Of a stretch of DNA of 64,000 bases, positions 60,519 to 64,000 are shown in pieces (the first letter of the stretch is position 1; each line of letters opens with the position of its first letter). The position numbers were made by a program, and so were the translations under genes. The notes under the pieces were generated by a model. The model had not been told where the DNA came from. It ran no database searches and saw nothing but the letters and a program-made list of their open reading frames with translations. The DNA is taken from NCBI GenBank assembly GCA_003280085.1, contig QCFY01000003.1, positions 62,001 through 126,000 on the forward strand, read 5' to 3'. Source of the stretch: Prochlorococcus sp. AG-363-O06 (lineage in GTDB: Bacteria; Cyanobacteriota; Cyanobacteriia; PCC-6307; Cyanobiaceae).

Positions 60519-61913
60519 GAGCCCCCAGGTAGTCATCAAATCAGGTCCTTTCATTTTTCCAAGAAGAGTGGCACGAAGACTTTTCATGATAATTCCTTTT
60601 TTGACCCCACATATTTCTGAACATTTACTAATAAGTTCTTTTGCGTGTTCAAAATTAAGCCCATCCCATGGAGTTTTTTCTAATTGATTTAAAAGGGTTT
60701 TGATTCCCAAGATTGCGCCTTCATTATCTAATTGCTTTTTTGCATCTTTTTCTATTTTTGGGGTTTCAAAGAATGGACGTGCTTGATCTACTCCATCATT
60801 TAACAAAGTCATAGATGGGCCAATTAACTCTGCTAGGGCATGCCCCCAGTCATTATCGATTATTTGCCACCCTTCTTGCTCCCATAGCGGCTGAATAGCA
60901 CTAAGCAATTCTTTTGGAGTCCAACTATGGAGAATTTGTGCATTCAGCCAGTTCAATTTGTCCCAATCAAACTTTGCACCAGCTTTATTGACTCTTTTAA
61001 AGCTAAACGCCTGGGCTGCTTCTTTTATTGAGAAGGTTTCAGACATTCCATCAGGCGGAGACCAGCCTAGAAGGGCCATGTAATTGGTCATAGCCTTAGG
61101 GGTATAGCCCATTGACTTGAAATCACTAATAGAAGTAACCCCATCTCGCTTTGATAACTTTCTACCCTCTGAATTAAGTATTAATGGAGTATGTGCAAAG
61201 GATGGAATATTTAGTCCAAGAGCTTTGTATAAAAGAATTTGTTTTGCAGTATTTGCTATGTGATCTTCTCCTCTGATTACGTGTGTTATATCCATATCTG
61301 CATCATCAACTACAACTACAAGGTTGTACAACGGTTCTCCAATCTCGTCATTAGGGGCTCTTCTGGAGAGGACCATGTCTCCACCAAGATCAACTCCGTT
61401 CCATGTCATATGACCTCTCACAAGGTCATTCCAGCTGATATTAGATTCGTCATCTATTTTGAAACGTACTACAGAGCTTCTCCCTTCACCCTTAAATGCT
61501 TGTTCTTGCTTGGGGGAAAGATTCCTATGTCGATTGTCATAGCGAGGGGCTTGGCCTCGGGACTTTTGAAGAGTTCTCATTTCTTCAAGCTCTTCATCTG
61601 TCGCGTAGCAACGGTATGCAAGACCCTTTTCAAGCAAAAACCTTATGGCACTTCGATGATTTTCAATCCTTGTGCTTTGAATGACAGGGGGATGATCCCA
61701 AGTTAATCCAAGCCATTCAAGACCCTGAAGAATATTGTCTGTGTATTCATTCTTTGACCTTTCTCTATCTGTATCTTCTATACGTATTAGGAACTTACCC
61801 TCTTCATGGCATGCAAATAACCAGTTAAAAAGAGCTGTCCTGGCAGTCCCTATATGAAGAGTGCCTGTAGGACTAGGAGCCAGTCTTACGCGCACATTCA
61901 AAGCTTTTCTCAT
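60471..61913 (-). CDS. gltX: Glutamyl-tRNA synthetase
   Basis: About 480 aa from ATG 61913: [28 protein letters not shown] (class I HIGH region) and [19 protein letters not shown] (KMSKS). A frame extension upstream lies inside tRNA-Asp, so it is rejected. It charges tRNA-Glu, and in cyanobacteria Glu-tRNA also feeds tetrapyrrole synthesis. It has only a 9-nt space to the tRNA-Asp 3' end. Confidence 0.97.
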   Translation of the reverse strand: MRKALNVRVRLAPSPTGTLHIGTARTALFNWLFACHEEGKFLIRIEDTDRERSKNEYTDNILQGLEWLGLTWDHPPVIQSTRIENHRSAIRFLLEKGLAYRCYATDEELEEMRTLQKSRGQAPRYDNRHRNLSPKQEQAFKGEGRSSVVRFKIDDESNISWNDLVRGHMTWNGVDLGGDMVLSRRAPNDEIGEPLYNLVVVVDDADMDITHVIRGEDHIANTAKQILLYKALGLNIPSFAHTPLILNSEGRKLSKRDGVTSISDFKSMGYTPKAMTNYMALLGWSPPDGMSETFSIKEAAQAFSFKRVNKAGAKFDWDKLNWLNAQILHSWTPKELLSAIQPLWEQEGWQIIDNDWGHALAELIGPSMTLLNDGVDQARPFFETPKIEKDAKKQLDNEGAILGIKTLLNQLEKTPWDGLNFEHAKELISKCSEICGVKKGIIMKSLRATLLGKMKGPDLMTTWGLLARVGKDTTRMARCI

Positions 61914-61922
61914 TAGTGGGAA

Positions 61923-61996
61923 CGGGACCGACGGGATTCGAACCCGCAACTTCCGCCGTGACAGGGCGGTGCTCTAACCAGTTGAACTACGGTCCC
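61923..61996 (-). tRNA. tRNA-Asp (GUC)
   Basis: A 74-nt cloverleaf read on the minus strand: acceptor GGGACCG with its complement, D arm with AGTTCAACTGGTTAGAGCA, anticodon loop CTGTCAC (GTC), T arm GCGGGTTCGAATCCCGT, discriminator G. No CCA is encoded. It lies just upstream of gltX. Confidence 0.97.
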
Positions 61997-62330
61997 AGGA
62001 TGTTTAGCAGACTAAATCACTTGTCAGATTTTGACCTGTGTCGTCTATGCAACGAATGAAGTATCCACCTATGCCATGCTCTAAGTCAACTTTGAAGTGA
62101 AAGGTTTGTTGGAACTTTCCACTCAGGTTGATGTCGTCAGCTGAAAATAACCAAAATGCTTAATCAAGTTGACGAAGCAAAAAGAAATATTTTTCCGTAA
62201 TTTTTTATAAATCAAAGGTTCTTAAGGGAACTAAACATAAAAACTTATTGAGGATAGTGGGTTCCCCTTAACTAAATAGTTTCAATTTTTTATGTGTGTA
62301 GTCCTTGCCTTTCGTGTAAGAAGGATTTAC
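61997..62330. other. Intergenic region without a recognised gene
   Basis: A 334-nt AT-rich gap between the tRNA-Asp and the small hypothetical. I find no frame or known RNA. GTTCTTAAGGGAAC (about 62219) and a related GTTCCCCTTAAC near 62261 form loosely similar inverted blocks. It may contain the tRNA-Asp/gltX promoter. Confidence 0.4.
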
Positions 62331-62522
62331 TCAGGGACGAAAACCAGCAGGCTCTATGAGACGGACTTGATTCCCCCGAGCTGTAAATTCACGACCTTGA
62401 TCGCTTTGGACGACCACTCGGCCTCCAGACTTGACTCGTATGACGCGTGCACGAACCCAACCGAGAGCGGCCGACTCCAGTACCTTCACGACATCACCAG
62501 GTTGAAGATCCAACTCCATCAT
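62331..62522 (-). CDS. Small hypothetical protein, SH3-like (63 aa)
   Basis: A 63-aa frame from the ATG at 62522: MMELDLQPGDVVKVLESAALG, then RARVIRVKSGGRVVVQSDQGRE, ending LIEPAGFRP. The Gly/Val-rich, beta-strand pattern and the Pro-Gly-Asp start resemble SH3 or KOW-type RNA-binding units. It lies in the tRNA cluster and its codons are GC-richer than the surrounding DNA. A longer frame upstream enters tRNA-Trp and is rejected. Confidence 0.55.
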   Translation of the reverse strand: MMELDLQPGDVVKVLESAALGWVRARVIRVKSGGRVVVQSDQGREFTARGNQVRLIEPAGFRP

Positions 62523-62555
62523 CAAAACTAGGAAACTGCAGGAAGGGGGAACGGA

Positions 62556-62628
62556 CGCGCCGTGGAGGACTCGAACCCCCGACATCAGGTTTTGGAGACC
62601 TGCGTTCTACCAACTGAACTAACGGCGC
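62556..62628 (-). tRNA. tRNA-Trp (CCA)
   Basis: A 73-nt cloverleaf on the minus strand: acceptor GCGCCGT with its complement, D arm TAGTTCAGTTGGTAGAACG, anticodon loop TCTCCAAAA (CCA), T arm GGGGGTTCGAGTCCTCC, discriminator G. No CCA end is encoded. It lies 62 nt downstream of rplS. Confidence 0.97.
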
Positions 62629-62690
62629 TTAGTACTGACCCGTGGACCATCGAGCTTGCGATGGGGTTTGGATTGAACGAGGCCTAGACC

Positions 62691-63179
62691 TCAGCGGTCG
62701 AAGCGCTGCTTCACACGGGTGGCTTTGCCTACCCGTTCTCGAAGATAAAATAGCTTCGCTCTTCTAACTTTACCGCGGCGTTCAACTTTTATCGATGCCA
62801 CTTGGGGGCTGTGAACCATGAAAATCCTTTCTACGCCAATTCCTTGGAAGATACGCCTAACAGTAATTGTTTCGTTTAGGCCCCCATGTCGTTTGGAAAT
62901 GACCACACCTTCGTAAGGCTGGACCCTCTCTTTATTTCCTTCGCTAATTCTGACTCCTACGCGGACAGTGTCTCCTACATAGATTTCAGGTAAGTCTTTC
63001 TTTTGTTGAGAAAGCTCAAAACCCTTAATTAAATCCTGAGGACTTAGGTTGAGGCTTGTGGCTTTTTTGGCAGGCTTGCTGCTCAAAGCTCCTGAATCTT
63101 TTCCACTTTCAAGTGGTTTTTCTGGAGTCTCAATATTTGTGCCCTCACTAGCGGAGGTCTCTTTCGAATCAGCTGCCAT
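62691..63179 (-). CDS. rplS: 50S ribosomal protein L19
   Basis: A protein of 162 aa. The L19 core starts near residue 50 ([46 protein letters not shown]) and ends [29 protein letters not shown]. An N-terminal extension of about 45 residues, rich in Ser, Lys and Glu, is not part of the E. coli protein. It sits at the 30S-50S interface. First gene before tRNA-Trp. Confidence 0.96.
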   Translation of the reverse strand: MAADSKETSASEGTNIETPEKPLESGKDSGALSSKPAKKATSLNLSPQDLIKGFELSQQKKDLPEIYVGDTVRVGVRISEGNKERVQPYEGVVISKRHGGLNETITVRRIFQGIGVERIFMVHSPQVASIKVERRGKVRRAKLFYLRERVGKATRVKQRFDR

Positions 63180-63191
63180 CCCGGCTCCGGG
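63180..63191 (-). promoter_or_regulatory. GC-rich dyad covering the rplS ribosome binding site
   Basis: Immediately before the rplS ATG the minus strand reads CCCGG-AG-CCGGG, a 5-bp dyad that contains GGAG, the expected Shine-Dalgarno, 5 nt from the ATG. The 2-nt loop is too small for a normal hairpin, so it may pair with another copy or only be a chance GC patch. It is striking in this AT-rich leader. Confidence 0.35.
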
Positions 63192-63547
63192 TTAAATCCG
63201 CAAGCAGTAATTGTAACTGCTCATTAACCGATTTTAGTTGATTGGCATTTTTTCTTTTTGCTCAAAGGGTTTTAGTGGTCATTTCAACCCAATTGAATGA
63301 CGGGTGAGAATGCTCTCAGGGCAAGTTGAAGTAATTTTGACTTTAAAGCTCACTCCTTGAAAATCAAGTTGGAAGCTCCAATGTTGCCAAGTGGAGCAAT
63401 CAAAAGCAAAGCTGCCGAATATGTTTGAACTTTCTCGTTAATAAGCGTACCTTGCGAGATATTGATAACTTGAAGTAAGGGACATGAACTGATCATTACT
63501 GATTAGGTCTTTAACCTTCGCTATTGCTTTAATTTTTTCTCGGCTTT
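63180..63547. other. rplS/map divergent intergenic region
   Basis: A 368-nt gap with no supported gene. It must carry the promoters of rplS (minus) and map (plus). A 6-bp inverted repeat AGCAGT/ACTGCT (63203-63221) lies in the rplS leader. I recognise no known RNA here: no RNase P, 6S, SRP or tmRNA signature was seen. Confidence 0.4.
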
Positions 63548-64000
63548 ATGAAACTGTTCGCCGACCTTTTATCTACAGGATCTGTTGGACGTGTGACTAA
63601 TACTGGTCCACGTATTCAACAAAGAAGAGGAATTGAAATTAAGTCATCAAGAGAGATCAAAATCATGCGTAAATCCAGTCAAATTGTAGCGACAGTTTTG
63701 CGAGAAATTAATTCGTTTGTTGAACCAGGTCAGACTACTTCTGATATTGATGCTTTTGCTGAAAAAAGGATAAAAGAAATGGGAGCAACTCCTAGTTTCA
63801 AGGGTTACCATGGCTTCCCTGCAAGTATTTGTGCAAGTATTAATAACGAAGTTGTTCATGGAATACCTTCACGTAAGAAAGTAATTAAAACTGGGGATTT
63901 GCTTAAGGTTGATACTGGTGCCTATTTTGATGGATATCATGGAGATAGTTGCATAACGATTTGCGTAGGGGAAGTGACTCCATTAGCTAAGAAATTGAGT
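63548..64000 (+). CDS. map: Methionine aminopeptidase, type I, 3' end cut by window
   Basis: The frame from ATG 63548 runs off the window with 151 codons visible. After a leader it has EIKSSREIKIMRKSSQIVATVLREI, then FKGYHGFPASICASINNEVVHGIP with the active-site histidine, and DLLKVDTGAYFDGYHGDSCIT with the first two metal-binding aspartates. It removes the start Met from new proteins. An N-terminal extension of about 35 residues precedes the usual start of the family. Confidence 0.95.
   Translation, partial: MKLFADLLSTGSVGRVTNTGPRIQQRRGIEIKSSREIKIMRKSSQIVATVLREINSFVEPGQTTSDIDAFAEKRIKEMGATPSFKGYHGFPASICASINNEVVHGIPSRKKVIKTGDLLKVDTGAYFDGYHGDSCITICVGEVTPLAKKLS

Noticed and set aside
62647-62664. 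Hairpin CCATCG-AGCTTG-CGATGG between rplS and tRNA-Trp
   Set aside because: No U-run and a short stem; may be a spacer or processing structure, but not supported as a terminator.

Overview
The window reads as a stretch of core chromosome from a marine picocyanobacterium, most likely a low-light Prochlorococcus. The evidence is the low G+C, very tight gene packing, and the gene set: cytochrome b6f (petC, petA), photosystem I (psaF, psaJ), NDH-1 (ndhB), a high-light-inducible protein, a cyAbrB regulator, an aa3-type oxidase operon with heme A synthesis, and several cyanobacteria-only unknowns (DUF3067, DUF2808, DUF2232, Ycf46). The genus is inferred from general knowledge of these genomes; no search was run. 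I see no insertion sequence, prophage, CRISPR array or obvious genomic island.

Layout. 1-755 is the 3'-truncated rsmI, whose start codon overlaps that of a divergent cysQ-like phosphatase. 1677-13073 is almost entirely minus strand: pnp, rpsN, an RseP-type protease, serS, then a chain with start/stop overlaps at several junctions (rpmH, rnpA, a PH-domain protein, yidC, a YceD-like protein, ycf46), followed by DUF2808, aroH and sppA. 13128-17041 is a plus-strand envelope cluster (EamA transporter, GT4 glycosyltransferase, ArnT-like transferase). 17083-22733 holds a DciA-like protein with a zinc ribbon, PspA/Vipp1, an aminotransferase, birA, an orphan LolD-type ATPase and ndhB. 22875-28973 is a compact plus-strand run: topA, a lipoprotein, DUF2232, a CobT-like protein and an orphan solute-binding lipoprotein. 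28962-31864 carries an aldo/keto reductase, a BFN-domain protein, ribE and cyAbrB.

31956-39274 is the respiratory block: ctaCDE on the minus strand, ctaA-ctaB divergent, then a two-gene ABC exporter. 39279-48504 holds a hypothetical, a groEL without groES, two tiny membrane-protein genes, fabG, a K+ channel, ispD, an LD-carboxypeptidase, a UbiA prenyltransferase and ppx. 48521-55513 has a RodZ-like protein, cobM, lgt, petA, petC, DUF3067, tatC and an RqcH/NFACT protein. 55602-64000 has gmk, psaJ/psaF, tsaD, hli, a DUF1643 protein, a cation/proton antiporter, gltX, tRNA-Asp, a small hypothetical, tRNA-Trp, rplS and the 5' part of map.

How the genes work together: most belong to translation and RNA turnover, membrane protein insertion and export (yidC, tatC, lgt, sppA, rseP), and electron-transport assembly. 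The Tat translocase gene sits next to its expected Rieske substrate, and heme A synthesis sits next to the oxidase. I did not find a clearly new multi-gene system. The most notable items are local: a terminator-like hairpin inside an ArnT coding region, a 13-bp perfect hairpin at the start of an ABC ATPase gene, a gltX start nine bases from a tRNA 3' end, altered key residues in BirA, RqcH and antiporter homologues, and two uncharacterised tiny membrane-protein genes.
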